Positions 8,350-15,960 of a stretch of DNA of 64,000 bases are shown here, in pieces. This stretch comes from Microbacterium paraoxydans (GTDB lineage: Bacteria; Actinomycetota; Actinomycetes; Actinomycetales; Microbacteriaceae), in the NCBI RefSeq assembly GCF_019056515.1, contig NZ_CP064873.1:3286001-3350000 (forward strand), written 5' to 3'. The notes beneath the pieces are model-generated. The model worked only from the letters and a program-made list of their open reading frames with translations. It did no database searches and had not been told where the DNA came from. The position numbers and the translations under genes were made by a program. Each line of letters starts with the position of its first letter. Positions within the stretch are counted from its first letter, which is position 1.

Positions 8350-9783
8350 CTAGGAGCCCGACTCCCCGGAGTGCTCCTCGACCCTGTCCTTCGGCATGAA
8401 CGACGCCGCCAGGAGGGTGAGAACCGCGGTCACGGCGACCGCGACGAACACCCACACCGACGCGCGGACGATCGTGTCGGGGTCATCGGGTCCCGCACCC
8501 TGCGCGATGACCGCGTTCGAGATCGCCCCGAACACCGCCACGCCCACGGCGCTTCCCGCTGACCGTGCGAACGCGTTCATCCCGGTCACCGCGCCCCGCT
8601 CCCCCCAGCCGACCGAGGCCTGTGCGGCGATGAGGGTCGGGGCCGCGCTCCACCCGAGCCCGAAGCCGAGGAGGAACGCGATGCCGGCGACGATGAACGG
8701 GTTCGGCCAGGAGGCGACGGCGGCGAGCGCGACGGCTGCGACGGTCGTGATGCTCATGCCGATGAGCGTGGTGCGACGGAAGCCGATGCGCAGGTACAGC
8801 CGTCCGGCGTTCGCGGCGGCGAGCGGCCAGCCGAGGGTCAGAGCGGCCACCGCCAGACCCGACAGCAGCGGAGCGATGCCGATGGACCCCTCGAGGTAGG
8901 CCGGGGCGAAGCTGGTCACGCCGAGCATGAGCGCCCCGATGCCGAGCGAGACCACCGTGGTCGTGAGGATGAGCCGACGGGTCACGAGGCGCAGATCGAC
9001 GATCGGCTCCGCCACCCGGCGCTCGACGAACCCGAAGGCCCCGAGCGCGACCGCCCCGATCCCGAAGCAGAGGGCACTCGGCACGGACAGCCACGCCCAG
9101 GCGTTCCCGCCCTCCAGCATGCCGAGGATGAGCGCGGTCAACCCGATCGTGAGCAGCACCGCGCCCCCGTAGTCGATGCTGTGCCGCTGGGTCTGCTTCT
9201 GCTCCTTGTACGTGCGCAGCAGCATCCATCCGGCGATCAGGCACAGGGGCACGTTGATCCAGAAGATCCATCGCCAGGCGTCGAGCTGGGCGAAGATGCC
9301 GCCGAGTGCGGGGCCCACCACCGAGGAGATGGCCCAGACGCTGGCGACGTATCCCTGCACCTTCGCGCGCTCGGCGACCGTGTAGATGTCGCCGACGATG
9401 GTCATCGACATCGGCGCGACGGCACCGGCACCGATGCCCTGGATGATGCGGAAGACGATCAGCGCCGGCATGCTCCAGGCGAACCCGCAGAGGACGGATC
9501 CGAGCAGGAAGAGGGCGATGCCGAGCAGGATGATCGGCTTGCGACCCACGGTGTCCGCGAAGCGGGAGTAGATGGGCACGCTCACGGCCTGCGCCAGGAG
9601 GTACACCGAGAACAGCCAGGGGAACTGCTGGTAGCTGCCGAGGTCGCGCACGATGCTCGGCACCGCGGTGGCGAGGATCGTCGCGTCGATCGCGATGAGG
9701 CCGGTGGCGAGCATGAGCGCGCCGAGGATGGGTCCCCGCTCCGACCGGAGTCCGATGGAGGCGCGGTCGACGGAGGCAGTCAC
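8350..9783 (-). CDS. MFS multidrug efflux transporter, DHA2 (EmrB/QacA-like) family
   Basis: A 477-residue protein with about 14 hydrophobic segments. MFS motif A appears after helix 2 (SRFADTVGRKPIILLG), and motif C-like VVGPALGGIF in helix 5 marks drug:H+ antiporters. No regulator is adjacent. It ends 4 nt from the convergent purB stop, so terminators must overlap coding sequence. Substrate cannot be read from sequence; exporters of this family expel cationic drugs, antibiotics or dyes. Confidence 0.85.
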   Translation of the reverse strand: MTASVDRASIGLRSERGPILGALMLATGLIAIDATILATAVPSIVRDLGSYQQFPWLFSVYLLAQAVSVPIYSRFADTVGRKPIILLGIALFLLGSVLCGFAWSMPALIVFRIIQGIGAGAVAPMSMTIVGDIYTVAERAKVQGYVASVWAISSVVGPALGGIFAQLDAWRWIFWINVPLCLIAGWMLLRTYKEQKQTQRHSIDYGGAVLLTIGLTALILGMLEGGNAWAWLSVPSALCFGIGAVALGAFGFVERRVAEPIVDLRLVTRRLILTTTVVSLGIGALMLGVTSFAPAYLEGSIGIAPLLSGLAVAALTLGWPLAAANAGRLYLRIGFRRTTLIGMSITTVAAVALAAVASWPNPFIVAGIAFLLGFGLGWSAAPTLIAAQASVGWGERGAVTGMNAFARSAGSAVGVAVFGAISNAVIAQGAGPDDPDTIVRASVWVFVAVAVTAVLTLLAASFMPKDRVEEHSGESGS

Positions 9784-9832
9784 TCCAGAGACAAGCGGAA
9801 CGACCTCACCGATATTCCGCCCGATCTCCGCG

Positions 9833-10192
9833 TCACGAGGAGGCGGGGCGTCCCGGCTCGTCGGTGGGGCCGTCGCTCGCGCCCTCGTCCTCCGCGTCGT
9901 ACAGCACGGGGCGGTCGACGGTCTTCGTGACGTCGGCGGGATCGACCGCGAGCATGAGCATCGCGAGGATCAGGAGGGTCGCGATGAAGGCGCCGCCGCC
10001 CACGACGAGGCTCAGCGCCACCGGGGTGAGACCCTCATAGGTGCCGTTCGCGATGGCGGTGTTCACGCGGAGGGTGAAGGCGCCGGTGGAGACGAGGGTG
10101 ACCACCATGGCGAACACGCCGCAGCCCAGGGCGATGCCGAGCAGGTGGAGGGGCCGGAGGATGTCCCGTCGGGTGGGCTTGTCGTCGCTCAT
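9833..10192 (-). CDS. Small two-helix membrane protein of unknown function
   Basis: A 119-residue protein starting MSDDKPTRRDILRP, with two strong transmembrane segments (about residues 15-38 and 58-82) and a long acidic, Pro/Gly-rich cytoplasmic tail. I do not recognise a family. Its ATG forms an ATGA overlap with the stop that the upstream membrane gene would have if a 1-nt homopolymer deletion at 10231-10234 were repaired. The two genes probably form one operon, read away from the divergent regulator at 11129. Confidence 0.7.
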   Translation of the reverse strand: MSDDKPTRRDILRPLHLLGIALGCGVFAMVVTLVSTGAFTLRVNTAIANGTYEGLTPVALSLVVGGGAFIATLLILAMLMLAVDPADVTKTVDRPVLYDAEDEGASDGPTDEPGRPASS

Positions 10193-10838
10193 CGCTCTCC
10201 TCCGTGCTCCACAGGAGCCGCATCGTTCTCGGGGCGGCAGCGACGTCATCGGCGTCCGCGCGCTTCGGGGTGAGGCCGGCGATGCCGAGGAAGACGGCGA
10301 CGATGGCCGCATACCCGCCGAACATCCCCACGCCGAGGATGATGCCGGACAGCTCGAACGTGCCCGCCTTCTCGATCGTGTACTCCTGGACGAAGCCCGA
10401 CGGGATCAGCAGCAGGACGACCGCGAGGAGCACGCCCAGCGCCCCGACCGTGATCGCGTCGGTGGCGAGCGCTCCCCCGACGCGGCGGGCGCGGAAGCCG
10501 GCGAGCAGCTCGAGGCCGCCGCTGAGCACGCCCCAGGTGATGAGCACGATGAAGAACATGTCGTCCGTGCGCCAGGCCGGCACGCCCCCGGCCATTCCGG
10601 CGATCGCGCTCACGACCGCCAGGAGGATCGCCGACCAGCGCGACCCCGACGGGAGGACGAGCCAGGCCGCGAGGATGTGCACCAGGGCGGTGACCAGCGC
10701 GAAGCCGCTGAAGACGGCGAGACCGACCGCGGCGGAGTGATCCGAGGAGAAGGTGATCATCAGGGCGGCGACGGCCGCGAACAGCGCGCGCAGCAATTGC
10801 ACGTGGCGCATGGTGAACGCGCGAGCAGGGGCAGACAT
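10035..10838 (-). CDS. Polytopic membrane protein of unknown function, apparently frameshifted near its 3' end
   Basis: Residues 1-205 hold six or so hydrophobic helices (for example SAAVGLAVFSGFALVTALV and VGALGVLLAVVLLLIPSG) ending ...GIAGLTPKRADADDVAAAP. After this the frame as written runs 158 nt into the next gene and turns into Arg/His/Pro-rich nonsense. One extra G in the GGGG run at 10231-10234 would instead give a short tail ending PVEHGGER and a stop at 10189-10191 that overlaps the next ATG as ATGA. The intact protein is therefore probably 216 residues (10189-10838). No function is assigned. Confidence 0.65.
   Translation of the reverse strand: MSAPARAFTMRHVQLLRALFAAVAALMITFSSDHSAAVGLAVFSGFALVTALVHILAAWLVLPSGSRWSAILLAVVSAIAGMAGGVPAWRTDDMFFIVLITWGVLSGGLELLAGFRARRVGGALATDAITVGALGVLLAVVLLLIPSGFVQEYTIEKAGTFELSGIILGVGMFGGYAAIVAVFLGIAGLTPKRADADDVAAAPRTMRLLWSTEESDERRQAHPTGHPPAPPPARHRPGLRRVRHGGHPRLHRRLHPPREHRHRERHL
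10231..10234. other. Probable 1-nt homopolymer deletion (frameshift site)
   Basis: A GGGG run on the + strand. Adding one G restores a typical acidic C-terminus and an ATGA operon overlap to the membrane gene ending here. It may be an assembly error or a true indel. Confidence 0.55.
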
Positions 10839-10908
10839 AACGGCCAGATCCTCCGGGGTTTCCCCACCAGTCTACGCGGGGCCGCGAGCCGCACGCGCCG
10901 GGGGATGC

Positions 10909-10955
10909 TCGTGAAGCCCGGCGGATCTCCCCAGATCGATTGCCGGGCTTCACGA
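10909..10955. repeat. Intergenic perfect inverted repeat (14-nt arms)
   Basis: TCGTGAAGCCCGGC at 10909-10922 pairs perfectly with its complement at 10942-10955 across a 19-nt loop. It lies in the 290-nt divergent gap between the membrane gene at 10838 and the regulator at 11129, and is the only strong structure there. Unlike the 77-nt elements it has no second arm pair at 19-nt spacing. Role unknown. Confidence 0.6.
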
Positions 10956-11128
10956 CATACGCAGCAAGGGGGGCATCACTGCGTCGGGCCGCTGCCGCAG
11001 GGTCGGGCACCCTCCCCGCGACATCACAGCCCCGTGACCCACTTGCCCACCTGGTCCCCTGAGGTGTGCGCGTGCGGTCGTATGCTCACTCTAGAGGTGT
11101 GTTCTTCACATACCGGGTGGGGGCTGTG

Positions 11129-12055
11129 ATGGGTTTTGGGGACGACGAGAAGAGGGCCGCGACGCCGGACGCGTTCGCGGCGGCGCTGCGGGATGCCATC
11201 AACGCGAGACCGGTGACTCTGTCGTGGTTGCAGCGACAGCTCCGCGACCGGGGCAACCGCGTCTCGATGGCCACGCTGAGCTACTGGCGGTCGGGAGCCC
11301 GCCGCCCTGAAGGACCGCAGTCGCTCGCCGCCCTCGCCGACATCGAGGACCTGCTGTGCCTCGAGTCCGGCGCGTTGAGCAGGCTCCTGCGTCCGCACCG
11401 CACCGGGCCCCTGGGGCCGCAGGGGTTCCCGCTGGAGCAGGTCGACATGGAGCGGGCGGTCCGCGAGGTCTACGCGGCCCTCGGCGCCACGTACCCGGAT
11501 CCGTCGCGGGAGCTCACCGTCCACTCCGTCACGGAGGTGGACGCCGACGGCGAGGTGTCCTCCTGCCTCACCCGCAGCATCGTGCAGTCGACGAGCGGCG
11601 TGATCACCGCCATCCCCGTCCTCGACCTCACCCCCGGCGTCCCCGGGCCTCCACCGCTCCTCACGGCCGTGGCCGGCGGACGGATCGCCGCGCGCTACTC
11701 CCACCCGAACGGCGAGGCGCACGGCGCGCTGATCGAGCTCGATGTCCCGCTCGAGGCTCCGGACACCGCGGTCGTCGAGTGGTCGGTGCAGTACGAGCCC
11801 GGTCGCCCCTCGGATCGGGAGACCGGGCATGCTCTGTCCCGCCAGGCTCGCGAGCTCCTGGTGTGGACGCGCTTCCACCCCGATGCCGTGCCGGACTGGT
11901 GCGACGAGCTCGTCGAGACCGCTGGAGGCACCGTCGTCACCGCGCTCCCGCGACCTCGCGGCACGTCGGTGCATCAGGTCCGCCGGGCGTTCGGTCCGGG
12001 CGCCCTCGGTCTGCGCTGGGGGTACGGCCCTCGCGGCGGCGATCAGCCCGGCTGA
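11129..12055 (+). CDS. Helix-turn-helix (XRE-like) DNA-binding protein with unknown C-terminal domain
   Basis: A 308-residue protein. Residues ~15-70 look like a HTH: PVTLSWLQRQL, then NRVSMATLSYWRSGARRPEG, the stretch expected for the recognition helix of XRE-type proteins that also contain a 'WRSG' turn. The remaining ~230 residues are beta-rich and unrecognised. ATG 11129 lies behind a GGGTGGGGG Shine-Dalgarno; in-frame upstream starts (11066, 11117) are less well supported. It overlaps the convergent rhodanese gene by 13 nt at the 3' ends. Target genes are unknown. Confidence 0.6.
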   Translation: MGFGDDEKRAATPDAFAAALRDAINARPVTLSWLQRQLRDRGNRVSMATLSYWRSGARRPEGPQSLAALADIEDLLCLESGALSRLLRPHRTGPLGPQGFPLEQVDMERAVREVYAALGATYPDPSRELTVHSVTEVDADGEVSSCLTRSIVQSTSGVITAIPVLDLTPGVPGPPPLLTAVAGGRIAARYSHPNGEAHGALIELDVPLEAPDTAVVEWSVQYEPGRPSDRETGHALSRQARELLVWTRFHPDAVPDWCDELVETAGGTVVTALPRPRGTSVHQVRRAFGPGALGLRWGYGPRGGDQPG

Positions 12056-12882
12056 TCACCCGTCGCGACCGGTCGTCCCGGCGTGTTGGACCACTGGCTC
12101 CAGGAGCCGGGGAAGACCTTCGCCGGGATGCCGACCTCCTGCAGCACGAGAGCCGTATGCGCCGCCGTGATGCCGGAGCCGCAGTAGGCCGCGACCGGCG
12201 TCTCCGTCGTGATGCCGACCTCCGCGAGCGTCGCCAGGACCGTGTCGCGGTCACGGATGCGCCCGCTCTCGTCGAGGTGCCGCGTGGTGGGGAGGTTCCG
12301 GGCCCCGGGGATGTGTCCGGCGATCGGGTCGAGCGGCTCGGTCTCGCCCCGGTAGCGCTCCGGGGCGCGCACGTCGAGCAGGACCCCGGTTTCCGGGAAC
12401 GCCGCCGCCTCGTCGATCGAGAGGGCGTCCTGCCCGGGATCCGCGAGGACGACGTCACCGGTCTCCGGCACGACGTCGTCGGTCGCCAGGTCGTATCCGG
12501 CCGCGGTCCAGGCCCGCAGCCCGCCGTCGAGCACCCGGACCTCGACGCCGGCCTGCCGGAGCAGCCACCACGCCCGAGCCGCCGCGAGTCCCTTGGTGTC
12601 GTCGTAGGCCACGACCGTGTCGCCCTGCCGCACGCCCCAGCGCCGTGCCGCCGCCTGCAGGGTCTCCGTCGAGGGGAGCGGATGCCGGCCCTCGGTGGGC
12701 GCTCCGGGCGTGGAGAGCTCCTGATCCAACGACGCGAACACGGCGCCGGGGATGTGGCCAGAGCGGTAGTCGCCCGGGCCCGCCTCGGGACGGTCCAGGC
12801 GCCAGCGCACGTCGACGACCCGGATCGGGGCGCCGTTCTCGAGGAGGTCGTGGAGTTCTGCCGCGGAGACGAAGTGACTCAT
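12043..12882 (-). CDS. sseA: Sulfurtransferase (tandem rhodanese domains)
   Basis: A 279-residue protein with two rhodanese domains. The N-terminal, structural one contains VVDVRWRLDRPEAG and GHIPGAVF; the C-terminal, catalytic one has LLDVRAPERYRGE and the active-site loop CGSGITA (Cys about residue 234). That loop is close to the CG[S/T]G[V/I]T signature of 3-mercaptopyruvate sulfurtransferases; thiosulfate is the alternative donor. Length matches the family. It is monocistronic, divergent from ribA. Confidence 0.88.
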   Translation of the reverse strand: MSHFVSAAELHDLLENGAPIRVVDVRWRLDRPEAGPGDYRSGHIPGAVFASLDQELSTPGAPTEGRHPLPSTETLQAAARRWGVRQGDTVVAYDDTKGLAAARAWWLLRQAGVEVRVLDGGLRAWTAAGYDLATDDVVPETGDVVLADPGQDALSIDEAAAFPETGVLLDVRAPERYRGETEPLDPIAGHIPGARNLPTTRHLDESGRIRDRDTVLATLAEVGITTETPVAAYCGSGITAAHTALVLQEVGIPAKVFPGSWSQWSNTPGRPVATGDQPG

Positions 12883-12988
12883 GGTGCGAGGCTACCGAGT
12901 CCGCGGCGCCACGCGTCGATCGCCGTCACGGACCGACACGGTCCTCGCGGCCCGGGAATAGCCACGCGCCCACGGCGTTTCCCCTCAC

Positions 12989-13639
12989 ATGATTGAAACT
13001 TCAACGGTCGCCGCGGAGCGCACCCGCGTGCGGGTGCCCCTGCGCTTCGCGGACGGCTTCGCGACGACGGCCGACGTCGTGACCTTCGATGGACTCGTGG
13101 ACGGGCGCGAGCACCTGCTGCTCGGACTCGGTGACTGGCAGGCGGCGCTCGCCCGCTCCGCCGCCGGCGGCGAAGCTCCCCTCGTCCGCCCGCACAGCGA
13201 GTGCCTCACGGGAGACGTGTTCGGCTCCGAGCGCTGCGACTGCGGGCCGCAGCTGCGGGAGGCCGTCGAGCGGATCGCCGCCGAGGGCGGCTTCCTCCTC
13301 TACCTCCGGCAGGAAGGCCGCGGCATCGGGCTCTACGCCAAGCTCGACGCGTACGCGCTGCAGGACGCCGGCCTCGACACCTATGAGGCGAACGTGGCCC
13401 TCGGACGCGGCGAGGATGAGCGGGACTACACCGTCGCGGCGCAGATGCTGCGCGCGCTGGGCGTGGACCGCATCCGCCTGCTGAGCAACAATCCCGACAA
13501 GGCCGCGCAGCTCGACGGGCTCGGCATCCATGTCACCGAGCGGGTGCGCACCGAGGTGCACCTGTCCGAGGCGAACTCGCGCTACCTCCAGGCGAAGCGC
13601 GACCACACGGCGCACACGATCGACCTGACCGCGGCGTGA
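12989..13639 (+). CDS. ribA: GTP cyclohydrolase II
   Basis: A 216-residue enzyme opening the GTP ring in riboflavin synthesis. Diagnostic sites: the zinc ligands in HSECLTGDVFGSERCDCG, YLRQEGRGIGLYAK, and RLLSNNPDK near the C-terminus. It is a stand-alone RibA, not the RibBA fusion, and no other rib gene is nearby. A 12-nt inverted repeat covers codons 2-6. The stop overlaps an alternative start of the following MarR gene (GTGA at 13636-13639), so regulator and enzyme look co-transcribed. It may serve a dedicated flavin or deazaflavin-like pathway under MarR control (inference). Confidence 0.9.
   Translation: MIETSTVAAERTRVRVPLRFADGFATTADVVTFDGLVDGREHLLLGLGDWQAALARSAAGGEAPLVRPHSECLTGDVFGSERCDCGPQLREAVERIAAEGGFLLYLRQEGRGIGLYAKLDAYALQDAGLDTYEANVALGRGEDERDYTVAAQMLRALGVDRIRLLSNNPDKAAQLDGLGIHVTERVRTEVHLSEANSRYLQAKRDHTAHTIDLTAA
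12993..13004. promoter_or_regulatory. Candidate MarR operator inside the ribA start region
   Basis: TTGAA-AC-TTCAA is a perfect palindromic pair beginning 4 nt after the A of the ribA ATG. MarR-family dimers typically bind such short AT-rich palindromes near their own operon's promoter, and a MarR gene follows ribA directly. If the transcript is nearly leaderless the site would overlap the transcription start. Inference only. Confidence 0.45.
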
Positions 13640-13656
13640 CCTCCGAGGAGCACGAC

Positions 13657-14127
13657 ATGAACGAGACGCGGCACCCGCGGCGGCTCGACGACGACGAGCT
13701 CGCGACGTGGCTCCCGATCATCCGGTTCGTCCAGCTGCTGCCCCAGGTCCTCGACCGGGCGCTGAAGGACGAGGTGGGCCTGAACCACGCCCGCTACGCG
13801 ATCCTGGTGACCCTCGCCGGGCAGGGGGAGGAGGCCGTCACCATGACCGAGCTCGCGCGCATCGCCGGACTCAGCCGGTCGCGTCTGAGCCACGCCCTGG
13901 ACTCCCTGGAGGAGCGCGGGTGGGTGGAGCGGACGTCGTGCTCCACGGACAAGCGCACGCTCTCCGCGACGCTGACCCCGGCGGGGCGGGAGATGCTCCG
14001 GGCGGCCGCGCCCGTCCACGTGGCCCAGATCCGCGAGCTCATCCTCGACCCGCTGTCCGCGGAGGATCGGCAGCGGCTGCAGGACATCCTGGGCGCGCTG
14101 CTTCCCGGCGTCACGGCGGCGCTGTGA
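13657..14127 (+). CDS. MarR-family transcriptional regulator
   Basis: A 156-residue winged-helix dimer-type regulator: TMTELARIAGLSRSRLSHALDSLEERGWVER is split here as helix-turn-helix and recognition helix (about residues 62-92), followed by the wing with STDKRTLSATLTPAG. ATG 13657 has GAGGAG at 13645-13650, better than the overlapping GTG at 13636. It is the second gene of the ribA-marR unit. MarR proteins usually respond to phenolic or oxidising ligands; the ligand here is unknown. Confidence 0.85.
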   Translation: MNETRHPRRLDDDELATWLPIIRFVQLLPQVLDRALKDEVGLNHARYAILVTLAGQGEEAVTMTELARIAGLSRSRLSHALDSLEERGWVERTSCSTDKRTLSATLTPAGREMLRAAAPVHVAQIRELILDPLSAEDRQRLQDILGALLPGVTAAL

Positions 14128-14133
14128 GCCGCT

Positions 14134-14150
14134 TTCTGCTCTGAGCAGAA
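14134..14150. promoter_or_regulatory. Candidate PopR-type operator (TCTGCT-N3-AGCAGA palindrome)
   Basis: TTCTGCTCTGAGCAGAA is a perfect palindrome (8+1+8) 40 nt before the downstream regulator's ATG. It closely resembles the TCTGCC-N3-GGCAGA motif bound by Streptomyces PopR, the activator of clpP3-clpP4 (recalled family knowledge). The neighbouring regulator and ClpP genes make it a likely autoregulatory site. I could not find a clear copy upstream of the ClpP pair. Confidence 0.6.
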
Positions 14151-14189
14151 CGTCTCGATCGCCGCACAGACGGCGGCTTATCGTGAGGC

Positions 14190-14540
14190 ATGGCCGACAT
14201 CGTCCCGTTCCCCCACGCCCCGCATCCCGTCCGTCCGCCGTCGAACGGCCCCGAACCGCTGTGGCGCGACCTGCTCGGGGATCAGCTCCGGCGGCGGCGC
14301 CATGACCGCGGCGAGACGCTCAGCGAGACCGCGGAGAAGGCCGGGGTCTCGCCGCAGTACCTCTCCGAGGTCGAGCGCGGCAGGAAGGAACCGTCCAGCG
14401 AGATGATCGCCGCGATCGCCGGGGCCCTGGACGCCACCCTCGTGGAGCTCACGAGCGCGGTCGCCGAGGAGCTTCGTCAGGCCACCCCCGCCGCGGCGGT
14501 GGTGTCGGCCTCCCGCGGCGCCTTGGCCCTCGCCGCCTGA
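14190..14540 (+). CDS. XRE-family regulator of ClgR/PopR type with C-terminal degron
   Basis: A 116-residue protein with one HTH_3 domain (about residues 28-90): LRRRRHDRGETLSETAEKAG, then VSPQYLSEVERGRKEPSSE, the recognition helix shared with ClgR. It ends in ALALAA, close to the ssrA-type ALAA tail that ClpXP recognises; PopR and ClgR of Streptomyces also end in alanines and are degraded by ClpP. It converges on two ClpP-like genes and has a PopR-like palindrome upstream, so it probably activates the Clp genes and is destroyed by Clp protease. Confidence 0.8.
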   Translation: MADIVPFPHAPHPVRPPSNGPEPLWRDLLGDQLRRRRHDRGETLSETAEKAGVSPQYLSEVERGRKEPSSEMIAAIAGALDATLVELTSAVAEELRQATPAAAVVSASRGALALAA

Positions 14541-14551
14541 CCCGTTTCCCC

Positions 14552-14620
14552 TGCACGACCGGAGTCCGGGTGCACGACGGATCCTGGAGATCCGTCGTGC
14601 ACCCGTCACTTCATCGTGCC
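14552..14620. repeat. Nested inverted-repeat element (X-X-X'-X', 19-nt spacing), terminator-like
   Basis: A perfect 16-nt stem, GGGTGCACGACGGATC (14568-14583), faces its complement at 14589-14604 over a 5-nt loop. A second copy of TGCACGAC lies 19 nt to the left (14552-14559), and a second TCGTGC 19 nt to the right (14614-14619), giving the same four-unit plan as the 77-nt elements but with a shorter core. It separates the convergent regulator and ClpP genes and enters the last codons of the latter. Confidence 0.65.
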
Positions 14621-15213
14621 TCCGGATCACGGGGACCGAGCACAGTGTCGATGAGGCCGTAGTCGAGGGCGGCGGCGGCGGTGAAGACCCGGTCCCGGTC
14701 GGTGTCGGCGCGGAGCTCCGCGAGGGAGCGGCCGGTGTGCCGACCCAGGATCGTCTCCATGTCCGCGCGCACCCGCACGACCTCGTCGGCCGCGAGGATG
14801 AGGTCCGGGATGGCTCCGCGCGACTGACCGGCCGGCTGATGCAGCACGATGCGCGCGTGGGCGAGGGCCGCCCGCTCCCCCGGCGCTCCCGCCGCGACCA
14901 GCAGGGCGGCCGGACCGATGGCCTGCCCGACGCACGTCGTCGCGATCCGCGGACGGATGTGCTGCATGGTGTCGTAGATCGCCAGCGCGGCACCGGGATC
15001 CCCGCCCTCGCTGTTGATGTAGAACTGGACGCCGGTCTCCGGGCTGTCCGCGTCGAGGTGCAGGAGCTGCGCGATGAGGGCGTTCGCCACCCCCGCGTCG
15101 ATGCCGGTGCCGAGGTAGATGACCCGCTCGGCGAGCAGATGCGAGTACACGTCCATGACCCGCTCGCCCCGCGGATGCTGGGCGATGACGTTCGGGATCG
15201 TGTAGCTGCTCAT
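14611..15213 (-). CDS. ClpP-like subunit lacking the catalytic serine (ClpR-like)
   Basis: A 200-residue ClpP fold. The nucleophile elbow, GQAASMG in ordinary ClpP, reads GQAIGPA here: position 100, where Ser should be, is Gly. His125 (VLHQPAGQ) and Asp174 (TDRDRVFTA) of the triad remain. It is therefore predicted to be proteolytically inactive but able to form heptamer rings, like ClpR of cyanobacteria and plastids. Its ATG overlaps the upstream clpP stop (ATGA), arguing for equimolar hetero-oligomers. These are not the housekeeping clpP1-clpP2 genes, which normally sit beside clpX and tig. Confidence 0.85.
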   Translation of the reverse strand: MSSYTIPNVIAQHPRGERVMDVYSHLLAERVIYLGTGIDAGVANALIAQLLHLDADSPETGVQFYINSEGGDPGAALAIYDTMQHIRPRIATTCVGQAIGPAALLVAAGAPGERAALAHARIVLHQPAGQSRGAIPDLILAADEVVRVRADMETILGRHTGRSLAELRADTDRDRVFTAAAALDYGLIDTVLGPRDPEAR

Positions 15214-15824
15214 GCGTCCGCCCCCAGTCCCACCCGCGCACGACGACGCGGCAGGATCTCCGCCGTCGACTGCACGATCTCGTCGATGAACCCGTAGTCC
15301 CGCGCCTCGGCGGCGGTGTACCAGCGGTCATGGAGGGAGTCCTCGAAGATCCGCGCGAGGGGCTGACCGGTGTCGTCGGCGATGAGGCCGAGGACGGTGT
15401 CGCGCATGTGCCGGAGGTCGTCGGCCTGTGCCTCGATCTCCACCGCCGATCCGCCGATCCCCGCCGAGCCCTGGTGCATGAGGATCCGCGCGTGCGGGAG
15501 AGCGCGCCGCTTGCCCTTCGTCCCCGCGGAGAGCAGGAACTGCCCGGCGCTGCAGGCGAGACCGAGGGCGAGGGTGGAGACGTCGTTCGGGATGAGGTGC
15601 ATGAGGTCGCGGATCGCCAGCATCGACGGCACGGACCCGCCGGGCGAGTGGATCCAGAGGGCGATGTCGGCCGCCGGATCCTCGGCGGAGAGGCCGAGGA
15701 GCTGCGTCATCAGGAGGGTGCCGTTGTCGTCGTCGAGGGCGCCGTCGAGGACGAGCACCCGCTCGTGGAACAGGGCGCGCCGGGCCTCGGGGCCGAACTG
15801 CGGGAGAGGTTTGTCTTCGCTCAT
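15210..15824 (-). CDS. clpP: ATP-dependent Clp protease proteolytic subunit, ClpP (active triad)
   Basis: A 204-residue serine protease with a complete triad: Ser92 (LACSAGQFLL), His117 (LMHQGSAG) and Asp166 (LHDRWYTA). ATG 15824 (MSEDKPLPQ) starts it; an upstream in-frame start would add 35 low-complexity residues. It is the first gene of a two-gene operon with the serine-less ClpP-like subunit and should provide the only cutting sites of a mixed tetradecamer. AAA+ partners (ClpX, ClpC) must come from elsewhere. Likely regulated by the adjacent PopR/ClgR-type protein. Confidence 0.9.
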   Translation of the reverse strand: MSEDKPLPQFGPEARRALFHERVLVLDGALDDDNGTLLMTQLLGLSAEDPAADIALWIHSPGGSVPSMLAIRDLMHLIPNDVSTLALGLACSAGQFLLSAGTKGKRRALPHARILMHQGSAGIGGSAVEIEAQADDLRHMRDTVLGLIADDTGQPLARIFEDSLHDRWYTAAEARDYGFIDEIVQSTAEILPRRRARVGLGADA

Positions 15825-15960
15825 GACCCCAGCCTCCGGCTCCGGCTGCGGCCGCGGAAGCGAATCCGCCCGGAGCAGATCCGCTGTGGGCGGCGGCGTG
15901 TGCACCCGCCGGAAAACGCGACGTAACACCGCCGACGCACGACCCGCCTAGCCTCGGGGC

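Noticed and set aside
14568..14604. Ordinary intrinsic terminator only
   Set aside because: The inner hairpin would suffice, but extra arms at exact 19-nt spacing on both sides match the nested-repeat plan, so it is reported with that class.
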